From contig NZ_JACCKD010000001.1 of assembly GCF_013450155.1 (NCBI RefSeq), positions 496,001-560,000 on the forward strand: 64,000 nt of DNA. Reading direction: 5' to 3'. Under the pieces are notes generated by a model. The model did not search any database. It was not told the origin of the DNA and was given only the letters and a program-made list of their open reading frames with translations. Below are positions 53,031 through 60,796 of the stretch, one piece after another. The stretch is from Haloechinothrix aidingensis. GTDB lineage: Bacteria > Actinomycetota > Actinomycetes > Mycobacteriales > Pseudonocardiaceae. The number at the start of each line of letters is the position of its first letter. The first letter of the stretch is position 1. Position numbers and translations under genes: made by a program.

Positions 53031-53459
53031 ATGTTGATCGGGCAGTTGGCCGAGCGTGCCGGGGTGAACCCGAAGACGATCCGGTACTACGAGGAGATCG
53101 GCATCCTGGCCGCTCCGGAACGCACGCATGCCGGGTACCGGGTGTACGACGAGTCCAACGTCGAACTCGTCACGTTCGTCAAGGCTGCCCAGCGACTGGG
53201 GCTGCGGCTGGACGAGATCAAGGAGATCCTGGCCTTCCGCGAGCGCGGCGAGCAGCCCTGCGCGTACGTGCGGGACGTCCTGCGGCGCGAGGTCGGCGAG
53301 ATCGACGACCGGATCGCCGAGCTCCAGCGGCTACGGGACGAGCTGAGCGCGCTGGACCGGCTCGCCGATGCCGAACCCGGACCGGGCGACGGCGACTCCG
53401 GCCCGTGCCCGTTGATCGGGCACGCACGCGAGAGCCCGCGCACGGCACGCACCCCCTGA
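53031..53459 (+). CDS. MerR-family metal-responsive activator
   Basis: 142 residues with an N-terminal MerR HTH (LIGQLAERAGVNPKTIRYYEEIGIL), a dimerisation helix and candidate metal ligands Cys77 (GEQPCAYV) and Cys126 (SGPCPLIG). The layout is nearer ZntR/CueR-type sensors than stress-type MerR. GGGAGG four bases before ATG 53031. Expected to open the promoter at 50632; the metal is unknown. Confidence 0.88.
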   Translation: MLIGQLAERAGVNPKTIRYYEEIGILAAPERTHAGYRVYDESNVELVTFVKAAQRLGLRLDEIKEILAFRERGEQPCAYVRDVLRREVGEIDDRIAELQRLRDELSALDRLADAEPGPGDGDSGPCPLIGHARESPRTARTP

Positions 53460-53557
53460 GGGAGCGAGTGTCCGTGTCGGGCACATATCCGGTGGGTACC
53501 CGGGGGCGATGGAGCCGCTGCGCGTAGCGGCGGCTCGCTCGAGAAGGAGGTACCGCG

Positions 53558-54043
53558 ATGTCCGTCACCGATGAGCTGCTGACCAACAACGCGCAGTACG
53601 CGCGAGACTTCTCCGGGCCCCTCCCGTTGCCGCCGTCCAGGAACGTCGCGGTTGTCGCGTGCATGGACGCGCGTCTCAACGTGTACGGGATGCTCGGACT
53701 GCGCGAGGGCGAGGCGCACGTCATCCGGAACGCCGGCGGCGTCGTCACCGACGACGTGATCCGTTCGCTGGTGATCAGTCAGCGACTGCTGGGTACCGAG
53801 GAGATCATCCTGATTCACCACACCGACTGCGGGATGCTGACGTTCAGCGACGATGAGTTCCGCCAATCGATACAGCAGGAGGTGGGGATCAAGCCGCCCT
53901 GGGCCGCCGAGGCCTTCGCCGACCTGGAAGGCGACGTGCGGCAGTCGATCGCCCGCATCGCCAACAGCCCGTTCGTCCCGAAAGCCGATGGCGTGCGCGG
54001 GTTCGTCTTCGACGTCAGCAGCGGGGAGCTGAACGAGGTCTAG
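53558..54043 (+). CDS. Beta-class carbonic anhydrase
   Basis: 161 residues, short Rv1284-like form. Zinc ligands Cys35 (with Asp37-Ala-Arg39 in CMDARLNVYGML), His88 and Cys91 (HHTDCGML) are present, as is EGEAHVIRNAGGVVTDD. AAGGAGG precedes ATG 53558. It lies between the MerR gene and tRNA-Sec without obvious functional link. Confidence 0.92.
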   Translation: MSVTDELLTNNAQYARDFSGPLPLPPSRNVAVVACMDARLNVYGMLGLREGEAHVIRNAGGVVTDDVIRSLVISQRLLGTEEIILIHHTDCGMLTFSDDEFRQSIQQEVGIKPPWAAEAFADLEGDVRQSIARIANSPFVPKADGVRGFVFDVSSGELNEV

Positions 54044-54250
54044 CGCTCCGGCGACGGCGGTGACCCAGGTAGCGAGATCGAGCGTTCCGGCCTCGCGCTC
54101 GGGGGATGTCGTTGCCCGAAGGAAATCGAGGAAACTCACCAGGCCGGATTCGACCTCATGGCATGCGGCGGCCCGGCGGGGAAGGTAGTCTCGCCTCCGG
54201 AACCGCGCATGTGGTCACAACCGCGGTTCGGGTGGGGTCCCTCGCCCCTG

Positions 54251-54342
54251 GGAGGCGCATCCGGCCTGGTGGCCGGCACGGTCTTCAAAACCGATGAACG
54301 GCAGGCACTGTCGTTGGCGGGTTCGATTCCCGTTCGCCTCCG
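54251..54342 (+). tRNA. selC: tRNA-Sec (anticodon TCA)
   Basis: Acceptor stem GGAGGCG/CGCCTCC, a 6-bp D stem CCGGCC/GGCCGG with 4-base loop TGGT, anticodon loop CTTCAAA with TCA at 54285-54287, an 8-bp extra arm AACGGCAG/CTGTCGTT, and T arm GCGGG-TTCGATT-CCCGT, giving about 13 stacked acceptor/T pairs. The six-pair D stem and very long variable arm are diagnostic of selenocysteine tRNA. CCA is not encoded. It lies 48 bp before selA. Confidence 0.95.
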
Positions 54343-54390
54343 CTCAGCCGTCGCGGGGATGATCCCGCGGTTACAGCCAGGAGCACGGTC

Positions 54391-55683
54391 ATGGATGATC
54401 CGCGGCGGCGCATTCCGAGAACGGATGCGCTCCTCGCCGAGCCCCGGTTCGTGAAGGCCGGGCACGACCTCGGGCACGAGCTCGTCAAGTCCGTGATCGT
54501 GACGGCGCAGTCCCGCGCCCGCGCCGGGGAGATCAGCCCCGAGGAGGTCGCCGAGGAGGCACTCGCGGCGTTACCCGCGACCGCGGGGTCGCTGCGGCCC
54601 GTGCTGAACGCTACCGGCGTCGTCGTACACACCAACCTGGGCCGCGCCCCGCTCTCCTCGGCAGCCAGGGACGCGGTGCTGGCCGCGAGCGGGAACACCG
54701 ACGTCGAGTTCGACCTGGCCACCGGGCAGCGGGCGCGGCGCGGGCGGGGCGCGCTCGCCGCGTTGGCCGAGAAGGTGCCCGACGCAGGCGGGGTGCACGT
54801 GGTCAACAACAACGCCGCCGCGTTGCTGCTGTGCGCGCTCGCCCTCGCCCCTGGCAGGGAGATCGTGATCAGCAGGGGAGAGCTCGTCGAGATCGGCGAC
54901 GGGTTCCGTATCCCCGAACTGCTGGCCAGCACCGGCGCGGTGCTGCGCGAGGTGGGCACCACCAACCGCACCACGTCGCGCGACTATGCCGAGGCGATCG
55001 GTGCCGATACCGGCTTCGTGCTCAAGGTACACCCGTCCAACTTCCGCGTCACCGGGTTCACCGCCGAGGCGAGCGTCGCCGAGCTCGCCCGGTTGGATGT
55101 ACCGGTCGTGGCCGACATCGGTTCGGGGCTGCTCCATCCTCACTCCTCGTTGCCCGAGGAACCCGATGCCACGAGCATGCTGCGTGCCGGTGCCGATCTC
55201 GTCGTCGCCAGTGGCGACAAGCTGCTCGGCGGGCCACAGGCGGGGCTGGTACTCGGCGATCGCTCGCTGGTCGAGCACCTGCGCAGGCATCCAGCCGCCC
55301 GAGGGCTGCGGGTGGACAAGCTGACCCTGGCCGCGCTGGAGGCGACACTGCGCGGGCCGGCACCACCGGTGCGCGCAGCCCTCGACGCCGAGTACGCGGG
55401 CGTGCGTGCCCGCGCCGAGCACCTCGCCGGTAGTCTGGCCGCCCGCGGCGTCGATGCCACCACTGTGGACTCCTCCGCGGCGATCGGTGGTGGGGGAGCG
55501 CCCGGCGCCGTGCTGGAAAGCGCCTCGGTGAGCCTGCCGTCCGGCTACGCCGAGCGGTTGCGTGCGGCCGATCCTCCCGTGGTCGGCAGGGTCGAGGACG
55601 GCCGTTGCCTTCTCGACCTGCGCACGATCGATCCGGGTGACGACGAGTGCCTGCGGGAGGTGGTGTCGCGGTGTACGTCGTAG
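54391..55683 (+). CDS. selA: L-seryl-tRNA(Sec) selenium transferase
   Basis: PLP enzyme converting Ser-tRNA(Sec) to Sec-tRNA(Sec) with selenophosphate; 430 residues. NATGVVVHTNLGRAPLS is the N-terminal fingerprint; the PLP lysine is Lys277 in ASGDKLLGGPQAG. ATG 54391. It contains a TTA leucine codon (codon 61, 54571-54573). selB overlaps its last 13 bp. selD, needed for selenophosphate, is not in the window. Confidence 0.96.
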   Translation: MDDPRRRIPRTDALLAEPRFVKAGHDLGHELVKSVIVTAQSRARAGEISPEEVAEEALAALPATAGSLRPVLNATGVVVHTNLGRAPLSSAARDAVLAASGNTDVEFDLATGQRARRGRGALAALAEKVPDAGGVHVVNNNAAALLLCALALAPGREIVISRGELVEIGDGFRIPELLASTGAVLREVGTTNRTTSRDYAEAIGADTGFVLKVHPSNFRVTGFTAEASVAELARLDVPVVADIGSGLLHPHSSLPEEPDATSMLRAGADLVVASGDKLLGGPQAGLVLGDRSLVEHLRRHPAARGLRVDKLTLAALEATLRGPAPPVRAALDAEYAGVRARAEHLAGSLAARGVDATTVDSSAAIGGGGAPGAVLESASVSLPSGYAERLRAADPPVVGRVEDGRCLLDLRTIDPGDDECLREVVSRCTS

Positions 55684-57425
55684 CCACCGCGGGACATGTC
55701 GACCACGGCAAGTCGACCCTGGTCAGGGAGCTGACCGGGATGGAGCCGGACCGCCTCGCCGAGGAACGGCGCCGCGCGCTCACCGTCGATCTCGGTTTCG
55801 TGTGGACGGAGCTCGACGGTCGGGTGCTCGCGTTCGTGGACGTTCCCGGTCACGAGAGGTTCGTGGCGAACATGCTCACCGGTGTCGGGCCGGTGACCGC
55901 GGTACTCTTCGTGGTCTCCGCTGAGGAGGGCTGGCAGGCGCAGTCGACCGAGCACCTGGCGGCGCTGGACGCGTTCGGTGTCCGGCACGGCCTGCTCGTG
56001 GTCACCAAGTCCGACCGCGCCGAGGCGGAACCCGTGCTGCGCGACGCGCGGGAACGGATCGCGCGCACCTCGCTCGGACACGTCCCGGCGCTGGCGGTCA
56101 GCGCGCACAGCGGCGCCGGGCTCGACCGGCTACGCGAGGAGCTCGTCGGCATGGTCGGCAGGTTGCCGCCCGCGGATCGCGAGGCCGATGTGCGGTTGTG
56201 GGTCGACCGGTCGTTCACGGTGCGCGGCGCGGGCACGGTCATCACGGGCACGCTCGGCGCGGGTACGCTGCGCGTCGGGGATGAGCTGGCGCTGACGGGA
56301 AGCGAGCAGCGCGCGGCGGTCCGCGGGCTGCAGTCGCTCGGAAGGGACCGTGCCGAGGTCGCTGCCGTGGCCCGGGTCGCCGTGAACCTGCGCGGTGTCG
56401 GCCGCGAGCACATCCAGCGCGGCCATGCGCTGCTCACCCCCGGCGCGTGGCGGCATACCACCGAGGTCGACGCCCGCGTACGCGACGAGGCCGCGGCCGA
56501 CCTGCACCGGGACCTGGTGCTGCACATCGGTGCCGCGGCCGTACCGTGCCGCGTACGCGCGCTGGGAACGGACACGGTGCGGCTCGCGCTGGCCGCGGAG
56601 GTTCCGCTGGCCGCGGGCGACACGGGACTGCTGCGCGACCCCGGCGAACACCGCATCCCGGCCGGAGTGGAGGTACTCGACGCGCACCCGCCGCGGCTGC
56701 GCGGTCGCGGGGCGGCAGCGGCGCGGGCGGCCGTGCTCGATGCCGGCGAGGAGGCCCGTGCCTACGTGCGCCGTCACGGGGCCGTACCAGTGCGTGAGCT
56801 GGAAATTCTCGGCTGGCAGCTGCCGGGATCCAGGGTCGGCGACTGGGCCGTGGACGACGACCTGCTCGCCGGGCTGCCGGCACGCGTGAGTGAACGGGTC
56901 ACCGAGTGGGCCTCGGCCAACCCCCTGGCCGCGGGTATGCCGATCGAATCGCTGCGCAAGGCGCTCGGCGTGCCGGGCGAGGTATTGTCCGCCGTGCTGC
57001 CGGAGACCGGCCTCGACGTGCAGGACGGGCGCGTGCGCAGGCCCGGCGCGGTCGGGTCCCTGCCAGAGGCTGTCGAGCGGGCGGTACGTGACCTGGAGAG
57101 CAGCCTCGCCGAGCAGCCCTTCCGGGCCCCGGAAGCCGGCGACCTCGCCGCGCTCGGGCTCGGCGCCCGTGAACTGGCGGCCGCGGAGCGAGCGGGCAGG
57201 CTGGTGCGGATCGCCGACGGTGTGGTGCTCACCCCGGACGCCCTGCATCGGGCTGCGCGCGAACTCACCGCGCTGGATCCGCCGTTCACGGTGAGCGAGG
57301 TGCGCCGCGCGCTCGGCACCACCCGCCGCGTGGCCGTGCCACTGCTGGAGCGACTCGACGGCGAGGGCGTCACCGAACGGTTACCGGACAACACGCGGAG
57401 GCTGGCGGGTTTCCCGCGGAGGTGA
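55671..57425 (+). CDS. selB: Selenocysteine-specific elongation factor SelB
   Basis: GTPase that delivers Sec-tRNA to UGA codons followed by a SECIS hairpin; 584 residues. EF-Tu-like domains 1-3 with GHVDHGKSTL (7-16), DVPGHE and VTKSDRAE. Winged-helix C-terminal region from about 370 that binds SECIS RNA. The GTG at 55671 overlaps selA. A TTA codon occurs at 57381-57383. Its stop is 40 bp from the convergent selenoprotein gene. Confidence 0.96.
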   Translation: MYVVATAGHVDHGKSTLVRELTGMEPDRLAEERRRALTVDLGFVWTELDGRVLAFVDVPGHERFVANMLTGVGPVTAVLFVVSAEEGWQAQSTEHLAALDAFGVRHGLLVVTKSDRAEAEPVLRDARERIARTSLGHVPALAVSAHSGAGLDRLREELVGMVGRLPPADREADVRLWVDRSFTVRGAGTVITGTLGAGTLRVGDELALTGSEQRAAVRGLQSLGRDRAEVAAVARVAVNLRGVGREHIQRGHALLTPGAWRHTTEVDARVRDEAAADLHRDLVLHIGAAAVPCRVRALGTDTVRLALAAEVPLAAGDTGLLRDPGEHRIPAGVEVLDAHPPRLRGRGAAAARAAVLDAGEEARAYVRRHGAVPVRELEILGWQLPGSRVGDWAVDDDLLAGLPARVSERVTEWASANPLAAGMPIESLRKALGVPGEVLSAVLPETGLDVQDGRVRRPGAVGSLPEAVERAVRDLESSLAEQPFRAPEAGDLAALGLGARELAAAERAGRLVRIADGVVLTPDALHRAARELTALDPPFTVSEVRRALGTTRRVAVPLLERLDGEGVTERLPDNTRRLAGFPRR

Positions 57426-57465
57426 GAGCGGCGGCACGGCTGCCGGGCTCACGGCCGCGGGCCAC

Positions 57466-58215
57466 TCACGAGCCGCCGGTATCCCCGCGTGCCCACAACT
57501 CCTTGGCGTTGTCGAACTCCTGGACGGCGCGTGGGCCGTTACGCAGTAACCGTTCCTGGAAGTGCCTGTGGTCGACAGGGCGGAACTCGAGCTGCTCCGT
57601 CACGTACGGTGCCCGTCCGGTCCCTCGGGGGACCTGGGCGTACGCGTCGAGATAACGGTCCAGGAAGGACTCGACGTTCGACGCGTTCGTCCAGTTGGCC
57701 TTGTAGACGACGCGCCCGCCGCGACCGATGACCCATGTCATGTTGGGCATGCTGCCGTAGGCGCGGTGCACGGTACCGGAGATATCGTCCACAAGGATGT
57801 TCCTGCGGATCCCACCCTCGTCCCGGAGTAGCCGGGCGTGCTCGAGCTTGCGCTCGAACGTGTCGTGGTGCGGTACGCGCTCACCAGGGTGCGCCTCGCG
57901 CGTGTAGACGAACACCCACTCGACCTCGGTGCGGCGGCCGGCCGCTTTGTCAAGCAGAGGACCCTCTGCGAAACAGTACGGTCAAGTGAACGAGCCGAAC
58001 TCCATGACGAGCGGTCTCGCGCGCCACAGCTCGGAAAGCTCGACCCGCGCGCCGTCCTCCAGCCGCAACAGCGTGTAGTCCTTCGCCTGCTCGCCCGCGC
58101 CCATGGCGTCCCGGAAGGCTGCCTCCGCGTGTCGCTCGCCGCCTTCGGCGATGTGCTGGTCGAAATTCGGGTAGTTGTACGGACCCGGCCCATCCGGGAC
58201 GGCCTGCTCGTTCAT
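57466..58215 (-). CDS. Selenoprotein: iodothyronine-deiodinase-like thioredoxin-fold protein (TGA = Sec78)
   Basis: The full reading is 249 residues from ATG 58215 (GGGAG eight bases upstream) through an in-frame TGA at 57984-57982 to the stop at 57466. Around the TGA the protein reads MEFGSFT-Sec-PYCFAEGPLL. FGSxTUP is the active-site context of deiodinase-family selenoproteins, and a U-x-x-C pair (Sec78, Cys81) is formed. After it come WVFVYTREAHPGE, RRNILVDDISGTVHRAYG and MPNMTWVIGRGGRVVYK, the thioredoxin-fold segments of the family. A 6-bp hairpin follows the TGA. Last gene of the redox operon, facing selB. Substrate unknown. Confidence 0.93.
57954..57969 (-). promoter_or_regulatory. SECIS-like hairpin of the deiodinase-like gene
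   Basis: In the mRNA GCAGAG pairs with CUCUGC around loop GGUC. Counting the U of UGA as 1, the stem spans bases 16-31 and the loop is bases 22-25. From memory the E. coli fdhF SECIS exposes GGU at bases 22-24, so position and loop sequence agree. Sits inside the coding sequence as bacterial SECIS elements do. Confidence 0.8.
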
Positions 58216-58285
58216 CGTGTGCGCTCCCACCTCGCCGTCGTCGGGTGCAGGTAAGCCGTTACCACCGGCCGGACATCTCGCCGGT

Positions 58286-58759
58286 TCAGGCGACCTCTGT
58301 GGTGTACTCGGTGCTGATGGTGATCGCATCGCGGATGCTGCGCGCTACCGGGCACTTGTCCGCGTGGAAACCGTGCACGCGCTCGACGACCGAAGTGTCC
58401 ACATCGGAATCGACGATCAACCGGTAGCGGGCGTGTATCCGTTTGATCACCAGTACCTTTCCGTCCAGCTCGATCTCGCCTTCCGCATCGACCCGGAGAC
58501 GACCGCCTCCGGCGGGGATCCCGCGCGCTTCGAGCGCGCCCCCGAAAGTACCGACCAGTCAACCGGCGGCGGCCGCCACAACGTAGTCCAGTGTGGTCGC
58601 ATGCGGTGTGTTCTGTTCCGGTGAAACGCCGTAGTGCTCGGCTACCTCACCGTGCACGCCGAACGCCACCGGATCCGCCTCGCCAGGGACACTTGCCCAG
58701 CGTAACGGTCCCTGGTCCCTGTCGACACTGACCTTCGACCGGTAAGCGACCTCTCCCAT
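58286..58759 (-). CDS. Selenoprotein: OsmC/Ohr-family peroxidase-like protein (TGA = Sec67)
   Basis: 157 residues from ATG 58759 through an in-frame TGA at 58561-58559 to the stop at 58286. The TGA falls in TTLDYVVAAAAG-Sec-LVGTFGGALE, the helix that carries the first catalytic cysteine of OsmC proteins. The second catalytic cysteine is conserved (HADKCPVARSI, Cys136). OsmC/Ohr enzymes reduce organic hydroperoxides with thiol reductants; a Sec form is expected to be more reactive. Conventional translation would end after 66 residues. A SECIS-like hairpin follows the TGA. Confidence 0.93.
58528..58548 (-). promoter_or_regulatory. SECIS-like hairpin of the OsmC gene
   Basis: Bases 14-34 after the UGA (U = 1) fold as CUU-(U)-CGGG pairing with CUCG-AAG, with a single bulged U at base 17 and an apical loop starting G22-G23. 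E. coli fdhF SECIS also has a bulged U17 and loop G22-G23. A competing GCGCGC/GCGCGC stem lies at bases 23-39. Confidence 0.6.
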
Positions 58760-58858
58760 GCTCTGACACCCTCCTTCTCGCACGTTCCCCGGCGCAGGCC
58801 GGTCCACTGGTAACCGTGACCGTGTTCACCATAGGCGCCACATGCGGGCCGTGTCTCC

Positions 58859-60250
58859 TCATGACGTACCGCCTCCGACCTTCCTGGCGGTGCGGCCGCC
58901 GTGCTCGCCGAAGAACTGGGCCGCTGCCTGCTGCACGGCCATCGACCAGGTGGGGTAGGCGTGCACGGTCTGGGCGAGCCTGCCGGTGAACATCCCCGCC
59001 GTCATCGCAAGCGCGGGCTCGCCGATCAGCTCACCGGCCCGCTCGGCGACGATGCTGGCGCCGAGGAGCTTCCCTCCACCGAGGTCGCCGAGCAGGCGCC
59101 GGGGTCCGGTGATGAGCTTGATGAAGCCGGTGGTGGCCTCCGCGGCGATCGCCCGGTCCACCTCGCTCATCGGAAGGTAGGCCACGCGGGCCTTGGGGTC
59201 GTTCACCTCGTGCTCGAGCAGGCCGACCGTGGCGATCTCGGGGTCGGTGAAGATCACGCGCGGTATCGCGGCCGAGCTGAACGCGGGCCTGCGGGTGCGG
59301 CGCAGGGCCGCACCCGCGGCGACACGACCCATGGCGTAGGCCGCGTGGGTGTTGTCGAACAGCCCGGTCACATCGCCTGCGGCGAAGACACCGGCCGCGG
59401 AGGTCTCCTGGTGCCTGTCCACGATGACGGCCCCTGCCCGGTCCGTGCTCACTCCCGCTGCTTCCAGCTCGAGCGTGCCGGTGACCGGAGCACGACCGGT
59501 GGCGACCAGCAGCCGGTGTGTGTCGATCCGCGCTGTCGCGGAGCGGAGCGTGATCCGGTGACCGTCCCCGCGGATCGACTCGACGCGGGTTCCGGTGTGC
59601 ACGGTGACGCCTTCCGAGGTGAGGAGGTCCGCGACGAGCGCGGAGGCCTCCGGGTCGCCGTCCGGGAGCAGCCTGCCCGCCTCCTCGACGAGGGACACCT
59701 CGACGCCGAACCGGGCGAAGGCTTGCGCCAGTTCGCAGCCGACGGCGCCGCCGCCGAGAACGGCGAGTGACGAGGGCCGCTCGTCCAGCTCGAAGACGGT
59801 GTCCGTCGTCAGCGCAGGCGTGCCGTCCAGGCCCTCGATGGGCGGTACCAGCGGGGCCGCCCCGGTCGCGATGACGATTCGCGGTGCGCGCAGCACGTGC
59901 CCGTCCACCTCGATCCGGTCACGAGCGACGAACCGGGCGCGCCCGCGCAGCACCTCGATACCGTTTTCCCGGAGTGCTGCCTCGTCCTCGGTGGCGGCGA
60001 CCCGGGTCACCGCGTCGCGCACGCGAGCCATCGCCTTGCCGAACGGGAGCCCGTCCGCGGCTGCCTCGATCAGGGTCTTGGACGGCACGCATCCGGTGAA
60101 GGTGCAGTCCCCGCCGGGTGCGCCTTCGGTGACCAGCAGTGTGGTCGCGCCGTCCGCGACGGCCCTGCTCGCGGTGGCCAGGCCGGCGGCGCCGCCGCCG
60201 AGGACGATCAGGTCGTAGCCTGCCGGGACCGCTACCGCCACGGTGGCCAC
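58859..60250 (-). CDS. FAD-dependent pyridine nucleotide-disulfide oxidoreductase
   Basis: 463 residues. FAD motif VLGGGAAGLATASRA, redox-active CTFTGC (Cys49, Cys54), NAD(P) motif LGGGAVGCELAQAF and second FAD motif VFAAGDVTG. It resembles mercuric or mycothione reductase-like enzymes, but it lacks the C-terminal vicinal cysteines of MerA and has HAYPTWS instead of the usual HAHPTxxE. GTG 60250 overlaps the glutaredoxin gene by 19 bp. Likely supplies electrons to the glutaredoxin or the two selenoproteins; substrate unproven. Confidence 0.88.
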   Translation of the reverse strand: MATVAVAVPAGYDLIVLGGGAAGLATASRAVADGATTLLVTEGAPGGDCTFTGCVPSKTLIEAAADGLPFGKAMARVRDAVTRVAATEDEAALRENGIEVLRGRARFVARDRIEVDGHVLRAPRIVIATGAAPLVPPIEGLDGTPALTTDTVFELDERPSSLAVLGGGAVGCELAQAFARFGVEVSLVEEAGRLLPDGDPEASALVADLLTSEGVTVHTGTRVESIRGDGHRITLRSATARIDTHRLLVATGRAPVTGTLELEAAGVSTDRAGAVIVDRHQETSAAGVFAAGDVTGLFDNTHAAYAMGRVAAGAALRRTRRPAFSSAAIPRVIFTDPEIATVGLLEHEVNDPKARVAYLPMSEVDRAIAAEATTGFIKLITGPRRLLGDLGGGKLLGASIVAERAGELIGEPALAMTAGMFTGRLAQTVHAYPTWSMAVQQAAAQFFGEHGGRTARKVGGGTS

Positions 60251-60579
60251 CAGCGTGATCGGTGCTCCTGCCGTGGTTGCTCGGGGAGGATGCCGGGCGC
60301 GTACGTCCGTACGGCCTCGAGGACCTCCCTGCTTCCGGGGTTCACCATCGCGTGACCACCGACGAACACGGTGGGGACCGTCTCGTTGCCGCCTGCGACG
60401 GCGCGGACGGTCGCCGCGGCGTCGCGGTCGTCCCAGATGTCGATCTCACGCAACGGTACCCGTTTACGCGCGAGCTGCTTGCGCAGCAACGCGCTGAACG
60501 GGCACCCCGGGCGCGTGTAGAACTCCACGGCCGTCCTGTCCGGCTCCGCCGCGGAGCCGTCCGGGCCTTCTGTACTCAT
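60232..60579 (-). CDS. Glutaredoxin-like protein (monothiol CPFS), first gene of the selenoprotein operon
   Basis: 115 residues; glutaredoxin fold with VEFYTRPGCPFSALLRKQL (Cys26, no second Cys), the TVPTVFVGG cis-Pro loop and GSREVLEAV. Mycoredoxin-like proteins in mycothiol producers have the same fold. Pro-Trp-rich basic tail HRSRWWPPWR. AGGG upstream of ATG 60579. Its gene overlaps the FAD oxidoreductase gene, indicating coupling. Confidence 0.87.
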   Translation of the reverse strand: MSTEGPDGSAAEPDRTAVEFYTRPGCPFSALLRKQLARKRVPLREIDIWDDRDAAATVRAVAGGNETVPTVFVGGHAMVNPGSREVLEAVRTYAPGILPEQPRQEHRSRWWPPWR

Positions 60580-60710
60580 GTGTACGTCCCTAACCAGGTC
60601 GCCGACCCGTAGCGAGCGCAGCCGGTGTGCTCTGCCGTCGTCCGTACCGGCTCCACCTTTCCCGCTCGGCTACTGCCGTCCAGTCCAGCATGACCGTCGA
60701 TCACACCTCG

Positions 60711-60735
60711 GGAACAGTGTCAGCTGAGGAACAGT
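60711..60735. repeat. GGAACAGT direct repeats between divergent promoters
   Basis: GGAACAGT at 60711-60718 and 60728-60735, with the palindrome TCAGCTGA between them, in the gap between the selenoprotein operon and the hydrolase gene. Could be a regulator site, or -35 elements of ECF-sigma promoters (GGAAC). Low certainty. Confidence 0.3.
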
Positions 60736-60796
60736 ATCGGTGATCACCCGGCACTCGAGCGGCGTGTCCCGGGCAGCACGCGGGTAGTCTCGGGCA

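Noticed and set aside
50526-53129. Very long minus-strand open frame antisense to the P-type ATPase
   Set aside because: No recognisable motif; the plus strand encodes a full P1B-ATPase. Such antisense frames are typical of high-GC DNA.
57466-58329. Two separate genes, or a pseudogene with a nonsense mutation, instead of a Sec protein
   Set aside because: The halves are in the same frame, the junction falls exactly at the family active site, a SECIS-like hairpin follows, a second gene next door shows the same pattern, and the Sec machinery is adjacent.
58859-60250. Mercuric reductase and a mer operon
   Set aside because: The CTFTGC site is present but the C-terminal vicinal cysteines and any HMA domain are absent, and no merT/P/R genes adjoin it.
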